From positions 18,370,001 to 18,434,000 of the forward strand of contig NC_092312.1 of the NCBI RefSeq assembly GCF_036785885.1: 64,000 bases of DNA, given 5' to 3'. The DNA comes from Coffea arabica (Eukaryota > Streptophyta > Magnoliopsida > Gentianales > Rubiaceae). Shown piece after piece: positions 24,158 through 35,037 of this stretch. Position 1 is the stretch's first letter. Each line of letters begins with the position of its first letter. The notes under the pieces were generated by a model. It ran no database searches, was not told the origin of the DNA, and saw only the letters and a program-made list of their open reading frames with translations. Made by a program: the position numbers and the translations under genes.

Positions 24158-24880
24158 ATGAACAACATGATGATGAAGAAGAAGACGACCCAAGGTCGAA
24201 AAAAAATCGAGATCAAGAAGATAGACAACTTGAGCAACAGGCAAGTAACCTTCTCCAAGCGAAGAGTCGGTCTCTTCAAGAAAGCAAGTGAACTTTGCGT
24301 CTTGACCGGGGCAGAAGTTGCCATCATCGTTCATTCTTTGGGCAAGCGCGTCTTTGCTTTTGGTCACCCCAACATTGACGCTGTTATTAACCGCTATACC
24401 ACGGGATCGGCATCATCATCATCATCATCATCCTCCTCGTCATCCGTTGCTGATCCGAAAATCCCATTGGGTGCTCATGAGATTCAACAACACAACCGAC
24501 ACTATGCTAAAGTGTCCAAAGAATTAGAGGTCGAGAGAAAAAGAAAGGAATTGATTGAAGGTTCGAAGTTAGAGAACGGTGGGAGTTTTTGGTGGGATGA
24601 CCCAATTGAGCATATGGGTTTGGAGGAGCTTCAACAGTATAAAGCTTCATTGGAAGAGTTGAAGAAAAAGCTGTTGATGAGAGCCGATGACTTGATGTTG
24701 TTGAAAAATTCTTCTTCTTCTTCAACTAATTTGGGCTTAAATAATAGCGGTGATATCAATCCCGGCGTGACTGCAGTTGGTTGTGATGATATGTTATTCA
24801 ATCAGACGACGACTGAATACTGCAACAACTCCATCGTTCCTTATGGTTCTGATGACTTCGGAAATTCTCTGCAGGTTTGA
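24158..24880 (+). CDS. MADS-B1: type I (M-alpha) MADS-box transcription factor, 240 aa
   Basis: Intronless. The MADS domain is at about residues 13-71: GRKKIEIKKI, VTFSKRRVGLFKKASEL, TGAEVAIIVHSLGKRVFAF, then GHPNIDAVINRY. It differs from the A and C types by Val in SKRRVGLF, by HSLGKR for FSPGKK, and by a lysine-rich N-terminal extension (MNNMMMKKK). A Ser run (residues 86-96) is encoded partly by a TCA microsatellite. FWWDDPIEHMGLEELQQYK (145-163) is the family block after the coiled coil. The ATG follows an A-rich leader; the two extra Met codons just downstream make the exact start slightly uncertain. It differs from MADS-B3 by two bases (one E157D, one silent). Central-cell or endosperm function is a family inference. 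Confidence 0.93.
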   Translation: MNNMMMKKKTTQGRKKIEIKKIDNLSNRQVTFSKRRVGLFKKASELCVLTGAEVAIIVHSLGKRVFAFGHPNIDAVINRYTTGSASSSSSSSSSSSVADPKIPLGAHEIQQHNRHYAKVSKELEVERKRKELIEGSKLENGGSFWWDDPIEHMGLEELQQYKASLEELKKKLLMRADDLMLLKNSSSSSTNLGLNNSGDINPGVTAVGCDDMLFNQTTTEYCNNSIVPYGSDDFGNSLQV

Positions 24881-25489
24881 AGATCTGTGGTTGGCAAAGT
24901 CCGGATAAGTTTAATATATGCATGGCTTTCAGCAGTTTTTTTTTACTGTTTAGTTTATTGACGATTTTTCACAGTGTTGTTAGCGTTCGTTCCTTATGAA
25001 TTACTATAAATTAGGCTCTTGCAGTGTTTTATTTTATTGTGTTGACTGATGTCTCTTTTTTTGTTTTTGTCTTTCAGTGATTTTTAAGTAGGGAGTATTC
25101 TTTATCTCCCCCTCTATGCGTGCATATATTTATATATATGTGTGTGCGATCCAATCTTAAATAATTGATATTAGTGTTAAAAAGCACACTTACTTTGTGT
25201 GCAATTTAGAAATCATTATTATTTTTTATGAATTTGTAAATTTTATTGTTTCATTAATAAATTTTATAAGAACTTTTCATTAACAAACTTCAATTTATAA
25301 TTAATTTTTTCTTCAATTAAAAATAGATAATTTGGTAATTGCAATATTTAGAGTGATTATGTTGGTAAATGTGATCACGTGACTTAGGGTAAAAAATTAA
25401 TTTTCTAAGAATAAAATTGAAAGTTCGAAAAAAAATTGTAGAAAATATTTACACTGGCTGTCAATGCCCTCTTCTTATATATTGTATAA
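24881..25489. other. MADS-B1 3' flank up to the duplication joint
   Basis: AT-rich DNA, conserved after MADS-B2 and MADS-B3 up to the same GATTGAGG joint. TTATATATATG-type runs occur near 25,127. No gene is recognised. Confidence 0.6.
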
Positions 25490-25505
25490 GATTGAGGGCC
25501 TGGAC
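25490..25505. other. Tandem-duplication joint 1 (MADS-B flank / AspRS exon 11)
   Basis: MADS-B 3' flank (TATAAGATTGAGG) fuses to AspRS exon 11 and intron 10 (GCCTGGACTAAATGAC). Copy A reads AGGATTGAGTGCCTGGAC at 11,995-12,012, so GATTGAG is shared at the joint. The same joint is found at 53,243 and 62,874. It cuts exon 11 about 7 bases into its coding sequence. Confidence 0.85.
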
Positions 25506-26200
25506 TAAATGACACCAAATAGACAAAGTGAGATGTGTAAAAATAATTAATCCAAGTTTCCTTTCCTTTTTCTTTTAAATCCAATAGTATATTGCATGAA
25601 ATTAAAAGCTTTAAGCAGTAAACTTACAGGATCAATCAAGCCCAAATCATGGGCTACATACAACCTCAGCCTATCTAAAGTTTTATTTACTGATGCAGGC
25701 TGACCCACTGCAAACAAGATGAGATCACCTGATCCCGCAGATAAGTGTTTGAGTAACTTGTCTTTCTTTGTGTGGTCCAAGCATGATACCAGTGGGGAAA
25801 TCCCTTCAATTGCCCCTAAAAGATATACATCAAGCACTAAGAACAATATAATCTGCAAAATGCGATGAAATGTGCAAACAATCACAAACATCACTCTCAC
25901 CATCTTCTAACACCTTTAAGAAAGGCAAACCCTTTGCTCCAGATTTAATAGCTTCATTGTAAATATCACCTTTCTTCAAAGCAGTATTTGAGTATGTCTT
26001 TCCTCCTGAAGGGACACACAAGGCTTTAACAATTCCCCCACTCTTCAAGGTATCTGCAAATGCCTTGAAGGAGGAATCTGAAAATATCTCAGATACCTGC
26101 AAGCCAAGACCATTAGGTAATCACTCCAAAAAACAAAAAATAGATTTAAGATTTCATAATATAGTATCATCTATGGTACCAAAAGAATGACAACCTGTCT

Positions 26201-26220
26201 CCCCCCCCCCCCCCCCCCCC
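26201..26220. repeat. Poly-C tract in the AspRS exon 8/9 intron (one in each copy)
   Basis: Run lengths read from the sequence are 12 C in copy A (12,728-12,739), 20 C in copy B (26,201-26,220), 19 C in copy C (53,953-53,971) and 20 C in copy D (63,585-63,604). Each is followed by TCTCCC and an A tract. Confidence 0.85.
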
Positions 26221-29200
26221 TCTCCCAAAAAAAAAAAAGAAAAAGGGAAAAGAAACTATTTTTCTTGGGACAAACTGAAGAAGGGGCTATAGACTGCATT
26301 GGCAGCTCTCAGTTGAGAAAATTGAAAGAGATAAAGAATAAAAACAAATAATGCATGAAAACCAACAAGCTTTACATCTTTCAATCCAAGATCAAAACGA
26401 GTATCTGGCCTATCTGAACCGTATTGGCTCATGGCTTCAGCATAAGTGAGCCTTGGGAAAGGGTCAGGTAGCTGGACACCTTTGATCTCAAGGAAAACCT
26501 GCAGGAAAATATTTATCATGCCCCGTCAACTTACCAGTTGAATATCAGAAGTAACAGCAAAAGTAATATCAATACAGAATTAAGAGTTGTATTAAACATC
26601 TAAATTGGGCCATCAGAGCCCTCATCTACCCATGTAACCCATGCCTCGCTAGACCCTAACTCCATGCTACAAAAGGAAAAATTGGACAGCATCCAGCTTT
26701 AAACTTCAGGGGAAAAAATCAAGCTTATTAGAACAAACAACTATTTCGGAACAAACCTACATATATATATATATATATTATTTGCTGATACCAAAAGGAA
26801 TCATATGATAGACTACAAGCATGACGAGGTAAAATTTACACTAAAACATACGTATAATTTGTTTCAATCTTCTAAAAGATATTTAGTCAGATAATGCAAA
26901 AGATTGTCATGTTTACTCAGAAGTAATAATTATTTTCGGCACCACATATAGGCCAAGCATGTGCACAGCTGATGATGTTTAGCTTCTATACAGCAAAATG
27001 TTATACAAGTTTTAACAAGATTAATGCTATTACAGTTCAATTCCCACACCCAGCCCATAACACAGGAGAATGTTACTAAAATTGGAAAGTAAAAGATCAT
27101 ACAAAAATCTACCAGGAGGTGCGAAACCTAGGTCATCAAATTCAATTACTAACCAATCAGTTGAAAAACAGGATTCAACCATCATATAGGCTCTGGTCGA
27201 AAATAACATTCGATTCAGAATTTCTGGAAGGTATTAAAAATTCAAATCAACAGTTTAGAGCCCCACAATGTACGTAAATTTAGTTATAATATTGCTATGG
27301 AAGAACAGCTTCTTTTAATGAAAATTTCAGGACATGTTTTACAGAATTTTATGTGCAGAAAATATATCTCACTTCAATAGAGGATTTTATCAAAGGTCTG
27401 AAGGAACTCACAAATTGTGAAATCAGATTATTGCTCTACTATCTATTAGGCTATCAACTACAGCAAACTAATTGGCAGGATCAAGGAAGTGAGAGGGGTC
27501 AGCTAAATGAAACGTATCTTAACTCACTGGATCATTCTAATGCTTTTATCCCCACCTCATTTCATTTTGTGATTTGTTACCTCATCAAACTATTTCTACC
27601 ACCCAAAAAAAAAAAAAAAGACAACCTTCCTAATCAAATCTTCATTAAGTCTGAGCATGTCCTCTAAGGGAGTGAAAGCCATCTCCATATCTAGTTGCGT
27701 AAATTCAGGTTGTCTATCTGCCCTTAGATCTTCATCCCTGAAACACCTGCAAAGCAAGAGCAGATGAAGTCACATTGTGGTCTTGGTTGTATACTAATAA
27801 ATGACCCAGCAATAAATGCAAAATTTCTTGATCCCCCCTCTAGAATCCTTTTTCCTCATAATAATCTGAGGGGGGAAGGGGGGAGATCCTCTTCACATAA
27901 GTTGAACAATGTGTGGCAGAATGTAAAGATGCAAGAGAAAAGGGGAATTTAAATGAAAATCAACAGTCTGATCAAATAGTCGTAAACTTAAAACTTATTA
28001 CCTTGCAATTTGATAGTATTTATCAAAACCAGAGACCATCAACATTTGTTTGAACAGCTGCGGACTTTGGGGCAAGGCATAAAATGTTCCTGGCTTTAAA
28101 TGATGGAATTAAGCAATCAGATTTTTATTTGATGACTGATATATCTCTGGAAAACATAAACTTGAAACGTAGAGAATTAGATGTTAAAAAGCCAATAAAA
28201 CAAGTAAATATTTTTCATCCTTGATGTTTCGATGTATCAAATGCTGTATGGAAATTGTTCAGCCTCCATCACTTCCAAAAGATCTACACGAGTTGTATTA
28301 AATGGCGTTCTCCTTTTCTTATCTTACAAGTTGCCTTGAGCGGGTTCTCAACAACAAAGGTAAAAAGTTTGGGGAATAACAGCTCAAATGCAATGAAATT
28401 TTAACTCTGAGTATAAATTTGAGAAGCTAAAAACATAGGTAGCCATAAAAGGCTGGAGATTAAGCGTAGCTTAGAAAACACAATTTGGCTTGAATTCGAG
28501 ATTGAAGCCTGATGGGATGGGAATTCTTTCAAAATCACTAAGTCATCACCAGGACAAACGACAACATCAATACCAAGATTACATTTTGTTTTTCAATTCA
28601 CTTCAACAGAAAACAAGGGAAAACACCAAAAGAGTGAAGAGGAGAAATTAGAGATAATCCCGAGATAGGTACATTTAACAGGGCAAATACTGTACCTGAA
28701 TTCTTGAAGGGACAAGATAATCCCGAGCACCTTCTGGGGTAGATCTAGATAGAATTGGAGTCTCAATCTGCCTTACAAACATGAAGGCAAGGATCAGAGA
28801 GTGGAAGAGACAGACTCCAGTAGAATCTTCTGATTGCACTAAGATGTTAAAATGCAAACATTACCTCCACAAAATCATGTACATCCTCAAGGTACCTTCG
28901 GATGAGTTTTACCACTTGATGCCGCAATATAATGTTGGAAGTCATTTGTGGCCGGCGCAAATCAAGGCATCGATATCTAGTAACAGGTATGGGGACCATT
29001 TAATCCGTACAGTTTAAGAGACATGCATCGAAGATCTTACAAGCAGTAAACAATCAATATATTTTAGGCTATGGAAAAAACTATGGCCTCTGAAGCATTG
29101 CATGCTTTAAAGCCACAAACTACATTGAATAGAAAACACACATCATAGGGTATGGAACATGCAAAATGTGAGAATTGATGGTAAATAACCCATGCTACCT

Positions 29201-31459
29201 CTTCAACTATGTGGTTCAAAGATCAACATCACCAAAATCCCTTATCATCATATAGTGATATTACTTACTAATTTTATTTCTTCTCTTGTAAATGAGGCAA
29301 GCACTAGTATTCTTTTACTTAAGCAGTTAAGTGTCTCAGAAACAACTAGAACAACAAACCATGACCCAAGCAAACTCCAGTTTACCCACTCCAGTCACAA
29401 TACCACAAATTAGCGAGAGGAAGCAGAAACAAAAGTAGACCTTCAATCATTAAGAAATGCCCAACTCGACCAGAAAAGTAAAAATATCAATTATCAAGAG
29501 AACTAACAGCAATCTGCAGAGAGAAGCAAAACATAAGCCCATGGTCAAAAAACTTCAGAAAGTTTTCACCTCAAGCGAATTTCCTCCTTTACAGATTCTT
29601 TGGCATCATCTGCAGTAGTAACTAAGAAAGGCAGCTTAGATCTCACAGTATTCAGAACATGGACACGCTCAGCAGCCACCTGCAAACTTAAGCAATTGTA
29701 CTAAAACCACCAAAAAGAATAATCATCCAGGAGCAAATCCAAGTTAAGGAAATAATAAAACAGCGGTCATCAGTTATTAGAATTCGTCTTCCACAATCAA
29801 CTACACATCATAATTCCACAACCAACTTTGCAGAAACTAAGTAAATTGTGGAGCACTGAGATAAAGAACTCATCCATGAACATATGATTATAACATCAGC
29901 AACAATTCATTACCTTTCCTTCTCTCCTAGTCAATCACCAGCATCAGACTTCGATTTTCTCTTTCTCTGATGCACCTAAGCTGTGATCTTCTTCTAATAA
30001 CACTTATAGAATAGCAATTCAAACAAGGTCGTATTTTAACCATATTAATCATTACACTTGGAAGGTTTTTGCGGGGGAAAACATAAAACATTGCCCTTGG
30101 ATTGTTCTTGTTACACCTGTTAATTTTAACACTTGAACACTTCAAAAATTGGGCCAGGGGGACTGCTTGAACAAAAGCCTAAAAAGGTTTTCCTTCAAAT
30201 CACAATGCAAAACACCCTTGACACAATAGATCTGGTTGAATTCATAACAACTAGCACCACGCCTTGTTTTCAGCCATAGGCATGTTATTCTCAGTTTCTT
30301 AAAGAGTTCATGGAGACTAAACAGACAGGTGAACTGCCAAAGGAGACCTCAAATTCAAATTTTCTAGACTTACTATAGTGAGAATGTCATCAGTGACTTC
30401 CTTCAGCTGCTTTTTCTGTAATTATTGCAGAATGCATCCATCTATGCATAAAGATTTAAAGCTAAAGCAGAACACACCTCTACTGCACCAGTCCTCATCT
30501 TCTTGTTGACAGACTCAATTGGGCGAGGCCGAACAACACCTTCTACGGCCACCACATACTCAACTCTTAAGTCATTCACTGTTGAATGAGCATCAGGAAA
30601 TTCGTTGGGAAGGGTCGTAATCTGAAATTCCCAAAGCACAAAAGGTAAAGACCAGTTCAACAACTCGCCCCAAAGATACTCTTTGTCGCAATTTCATCAA
30701 ATAGCATATTCATAGCTACTCTTTCCCATGCAGCATTTATCGCAAATCAACAAGCATTCTCAACAAAGAAAACAAACCAAAACACGGATTGTAGACTGTA
30801 AGTACTGGTAACTTCAGACAGATTACTTCAAATAAAATTCCATCAATGTTCAAAATTTTCCACGTTTCCTAGGCAGAATGCCTTAAATTTCTGACTTAAG
30901 TAAACAAACTAATGGTCATCATGTTCAAAAATATTTATTACAATGGAAAAATAAAAGCAATAGCCAGTCAAGAACTATTACATGCTCAAGAAATGAAAGA
31001 TTGAGAATTCATTATTTTTTTTTAAAAAAAAAAAGGAGAGAGAGAGAGAAGAAAATGAAAAATAAGTACCTGTACAACACCGGTATGGTCACGGAGATTA
31101 ACGAAAGTGAGGCCACCATGAACACGATGAAGGGCAACCCAGCCGCAGAGCCTGACCCGTTTATTCACATCAGCTTCTGACAATTCACCGCAGAAAGCGG
31201 TCCGGCTCACCCATTCAAGAGAAGGGATGGAGCGAGATACTTTAGGGGAAGCGGCAACAAGTGGTGTTTCAGTTGAAGAAGGAGAAGGAGACGAAGCAGA
31301 AACAGAAGGAGTTGAAATGCAGCGTTTAGGAGGTTGCGTGGGTTTGAAGCTGGGGCTGTGCGAGTTTAGGAATAGAAGAGGCAATGGAGGTGGTTTGAGT
31401 GAGAAGTGTTTATAGCGGAAGGCTATACTGGGCAGAGCGCGGAGGAGTTGTGCGGCCAT

Positions 31460-31934
31460 CTCGCGGCAGCCGCTTCAATTTTTCAATTGAGACTCTGAGC
31501 AGATAAGTCCATGGCCGGGGGACGAAGCCGAATTGAATTGAGAGTCCAAAACTATGTCGTTTTCCTGGTCCTTTTACTTCAGTGTAGATTGGGCTTGGCC
31601 TACCAAAGCTTGCTGAGCCAGCCTGCTCCATTTGATCCCAATGTTGTTGTTGACCCTAACCATAACGTGATTGGGGTTGGGCATGTACGCTCGATCTATT
31701 TTAAAATGAAACAAAGTTGGGCCAAGTTACGTAGGAAAATCAAGTGAGTTAAAATAACTTCCTTGCGTATATTTGTTTGACAAGAAAAATTTGTAGATAA
31801 AATAAGTAGTTAATTATACTTATTGAAAATATTGTGGTAATCAAATATTTTTCCTTTAAAGTCCTGTAAATTTGGATGCAATGTGCAGAAAATTAAGGTA
31901 GTATTTGTTGGTAAAGAAAAATATGGAAGAGTAA
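31460..31934. promoter_or_regulatory. AspRS copy B upstream region
   Basis: Near-identical duplicate of 16,447-16,924, retaining the full block upstream of the AspRS ATG. No gene is recognised. Confidence 0.45.
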
Positions 31935-33200
31935 AGGAAAGTTAGTTATATTTTCCTTTAGCTCCTTTGAGGTTTAACCAAATTGCCAAATAAACTCTAT
32001 AATTCTACAAAGTTATAGATAACCCTCTTTGTGGTAAACAAATATAATAAAGACACTTTTTGATGTGAGTTAATTATTTTACTAACATTATTGGTCCTCT
32101 CGTCATTAATGTTATCAACATCGTCTTATGCTAGAAATCCTAAAATGCCCTTGAAACCATAAATTCCTCATTTCCTTCTACCGGAATCTACGTAATTTGC
32201 AAAAGTCCACCAAGTTGGCTGCTGCCAAATTCGATAATCATGAATTCACAATCAAAATACAAACATGAATCCCATGAACATCCATCCATACATCAGTATA
32301 TCCTTTTCATTAACACAGCAAAAATTAAATCCAAATGCAACAATTACGAGCTCTTAAAGTGTTATAAAATTAAGTTGGATGTGTACCAAATCGTCAAAAA
32401 AAAATAAAAATGTATGCTTTGTGTAGGCCCTACTATATTTGTTTGAGCCTGAATATTTGTGATTGGAATAAAAGAGAATCAAGAAAGAAATGAAGGTAAT
32501 TGTAAAAGGGAAATGGCTCATCAAATTTGGTGCACAAAAGGAGAGAGTTAATGAAGCCTGGATGGTGGTTTTGGAGAAAGAATAGAGTTTCGAATTTTTC
32601 ATAAAAAGAAGATTTAGAGCTGAAGTTACAGTAATGCAGCAGTAGCAGGGATATTAATGAAGCAAGGGGAAGTCCGATCGAATAATTGAAGAACAAAAAC
32701 AAGTTAGTGGAATAGAAAAACATACTACACTCTTTTTCTTTTCCATATTTCCTCAATTTCCTTTCACCAACCTATTTAGTTACCTTTTCTCTTTCCTACC
32801 CTTTATGTTTACTTACATCATTTTCCTTTATGTTGGTTTGTTATGTCCTGTATGCATGTTATTAAGAAATTGTTTTTCGTTATTTTTGTTTCTTTACTTC
32901 TTCTAATTTATTCATTAACTTCTCTTTGGAATGCAAAAATTATTATGTTTAGATTGTATTCTCTTCCTTTCTTCCTATCTTTTCTTCTCTCTCTCTCTCT
33001 CTCTCTTTGCTTTTTTGACAAGGATTAGTTAAAATTTGCAAATTGTAGGAATAAGGGCATTTTTATCATTTCAGTATCTCAGTTAACAGGGGTTTAGACA
33101 CCATCCATTGTAAGGGTATAATTATAATTTGGTCAAGCTATAGAGCTTATTTGGTGTTTTGGCCCGACTTCAGGGGAGGTAAATGTAATTAAGCCTAAAA
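31935..33200. mobile_element. TIR-type non-autonomous element, unit 2 copy
   Basis: Orthologous to the unit 1 element at 16,925-18,290, with the same inverted arms. The internal CT run is much shorter (about 32,986-33,007). An approximately 60-bp block containing an A-rich tract, present near 17,700-17,770, is absent here. Confidence 0.55.
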
Positions 33201-34371
33201 TGAATTGGAATTTACGAGCATATTCATACAATTCTTTGGTCTCAAGTCACAGCAGCTGTTTTTTTCCTTTTTTTTTTTTTTTTTTGTCTAACGAACACAG
33301 CTGTTGCTATCAGTAAAGTGGAGCGATTTCATTGGTCGGGCGCACAGGCCATCATTTGACGTGGTCTGCAACGTGCATGCAAACGCTTAGAAACTAATTA
33401 TGGCATATGATTAAACAAGGCTACATAAGCGGGCAAGAGTTGTATTAGCTCAGGATATATAAGTACACATTGGAAACGAGTTGAAAACATTGAAATCTGT
33501 AACATTATTAATGGCTTCTTAACCTTTAATATTTCGCAATGACTAATAATAAGAATAGTAATTATCAATGCATATTTCCATAAATAATTGATGATATTTA
33601 CTACGTCTCTGATATAAGCTGCTACTAAATACTAAGCTAAGGTAAGTATATTAAGAAGAAATCAAAATCTTCAAAAATCTTGTAAGCAGTCTTAATTATT
33701 ATTATTATTAGTAATAAATTTGTATCATAACTGAGAAGATAATAACATTAATTATAAACTATGGCATGCTTTTATTTTATTTCATTTGGAAAAAGTTACA
33801 TGTGCATGGTGTTTGCCCGCTCAATATTACGTCGAAACGAGTGTTCTTTTTTCAAATAACGGTCCGATCGCTTATTACCTTAATTGACATGAGTACTTGA
33901 CAAAGTAACAAAAAATTATTTTACATTCTTGTGATTACAATGTAGTGGCATGTCGTATTACTTTTTTTTTTTTTTTGGGGTTTTGGAAATTTACATATCA
34001 TTCCTTTTATGTATCCAGTATTTTCACATTGAGATTAGAATCGCCCAAAAAAAAAATCTTATGCAATAATAATTACTACTATTTTGTAAGTTCTTATCTA
34101 TATATCAGCATTTACCATTCAAGTGTTACATGCCTTTTAATTGCTTACTCTTTTTTTTCTTTTTTGTCTATTCTGGATTAGGCTGTGAATGTGACCAAAA
34201 GGTAAGAACAAGTTAACAGTCTTGGCTTAAAAGGTAACAAGAAGTTAATAGTCATATCCTAAATGGTAGCAAAAATCTACAACGATGTGGCAGAAACTTC
34301 TAGGAAAATGAACACACCCTTTAAATCCCCAGCCACATTCCTCCCATTGGAACATAATTCCTGCTTAAACA
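33201..34371 (+). promoter_or_regulatory. MADS-A2 upstream region
   Basis: Duplicate of the MADS-A1 upstream DNA. The TTTAAAT TATA-like word is kept at 34,320-34,326, again 46 bp before the ATG. Differences are mostly homopolymer lengths and a small deletion near 33,228. Confidence 0.45.
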
Positions 34372-35037
34372 ATGGCAAGAAAGAGCAAGGGTAGGCAAAA
34401 GATTGAAATGACAAGAATGTCAAAAGAAAGCAACTTACTTGTTACTTTCTCAAAGCGCCGCTCTGGCCTTTTCAAGAAGGCTTATGAACTCCACACACTT
34501 TGTGGTGCTGAAATTGCAATAATCGTTTTCTCCCCAGGGAAAAAGGTTTTCTCCTATGGCCATCCTTGCCTTTACTCCATCATCGATCGTTTCGTAACCG
34601 GAAAAGCTGGCCCGAGTTCGAGCAGTTCGCAAATTGTTGAGGCACACAGGGCAGCGAGCATTCGCGAACTCAACATGCAATTGACTGAAATGCTTAATCA
34701 GTTAGACGCTGAGAGAAAGCGTGGTGAGGAGCTGATCAAACTGAGGACAGCGAGTCAAGGAAGATGCTGGTGGGAGGCTCCGGTTAATGATCTTGGACTT
34801 CAAGAACTGAAGCAACTAAAGGCGGCCATGGAGGAGCTGAAGAAGAATGTGGCCAATCAGGCAGAGAAGTTGATGGTGGAGGCTTCCAACGCGACTGCGT
34901 TTCTTGGGTCATCGAGTTCCAAGGGAGGAGGCCATGTTGGTCCAATTAACATTGACGCTAAGGTTCCTCCTCCTGGTCTGGGACTTTCTATGACTCCTCA
35001 TGGGTTTGCACTTGGATATGGTCGTGGATTTTTCTAA
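34372..35037 (+). CDS. MADS-A2: type I (M-alpha, AGL62-like) MADS-box factor, 221 aa
   Basis: Full-length partner of MADS-A1 with the same intronless layout. The MADS domain, GHP motif, Ser run, coiled coil and WWEAPVNDLGL block are all intact. Replacements relative to A1 are Y41H (after the basic helix), E147K (in the segment after the WWE block) and S192I (C-terminal tail); one further change is silent. Its promoter-proximal DNA is duplicated too, so there is no visible reason for it to be silent. It lies head-to-head with AspRS copy B across the TIR element, and MADS-C1 follows 2.9 kb downstream. Confidence 0.93.
   Translation: MARKSKGRQKIEMTRMSKESNLLVTFSKRRSGLFKKAYELHTLCGAEIAIIVFSPGKKVFSYGHPCLYSIIDRFVTGKAGPSSSSSQIVEAHRAASIRELNMQLTEMLNQLDAERKRGEELIKLRTASQGRCWWEAPVNDLGLQELKQLKAAMEELKKNVANQAEKLMVEASNATAFLGSSSSKGGGHVGPINIDAKVPPPGLGLSMTPHGFALGYGRGFF

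Larger units (their letters stand above)
25475..31459 (-). pseudogene. Organellar aspartyl-tRNA synthetase, copy B: exons 1-10 with a chimeric 9-residue end
   Basis: Minus-strand exons: 31459-31070, 30621-30478, 29679-29570, 28976-28865 ([24 protein letters not shown]), 28767-28696 ([20 protein letters not shown]), 28093-28002 ([20 protein letters not shown]), 27746-27626 ([19 protein letters not shown], motif 2 region), 26498-26376, 26096-25901, 25815-25628. Phases agree at every junction and I saw no in-frame stop. All exons coding for the C-terminal third, including GLDR of motif 3, are replaced by MADS-B flank. The exon 11 acceptor survives; reading on from it gives SRPSILYNI and a stop at 25,475, a predicted product of about 525 aa. 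It should not be an active AspRS because motif 3 is missing. It may still be transcribed, since the exon 1 upstream region is intact. Confidence 0.88.
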
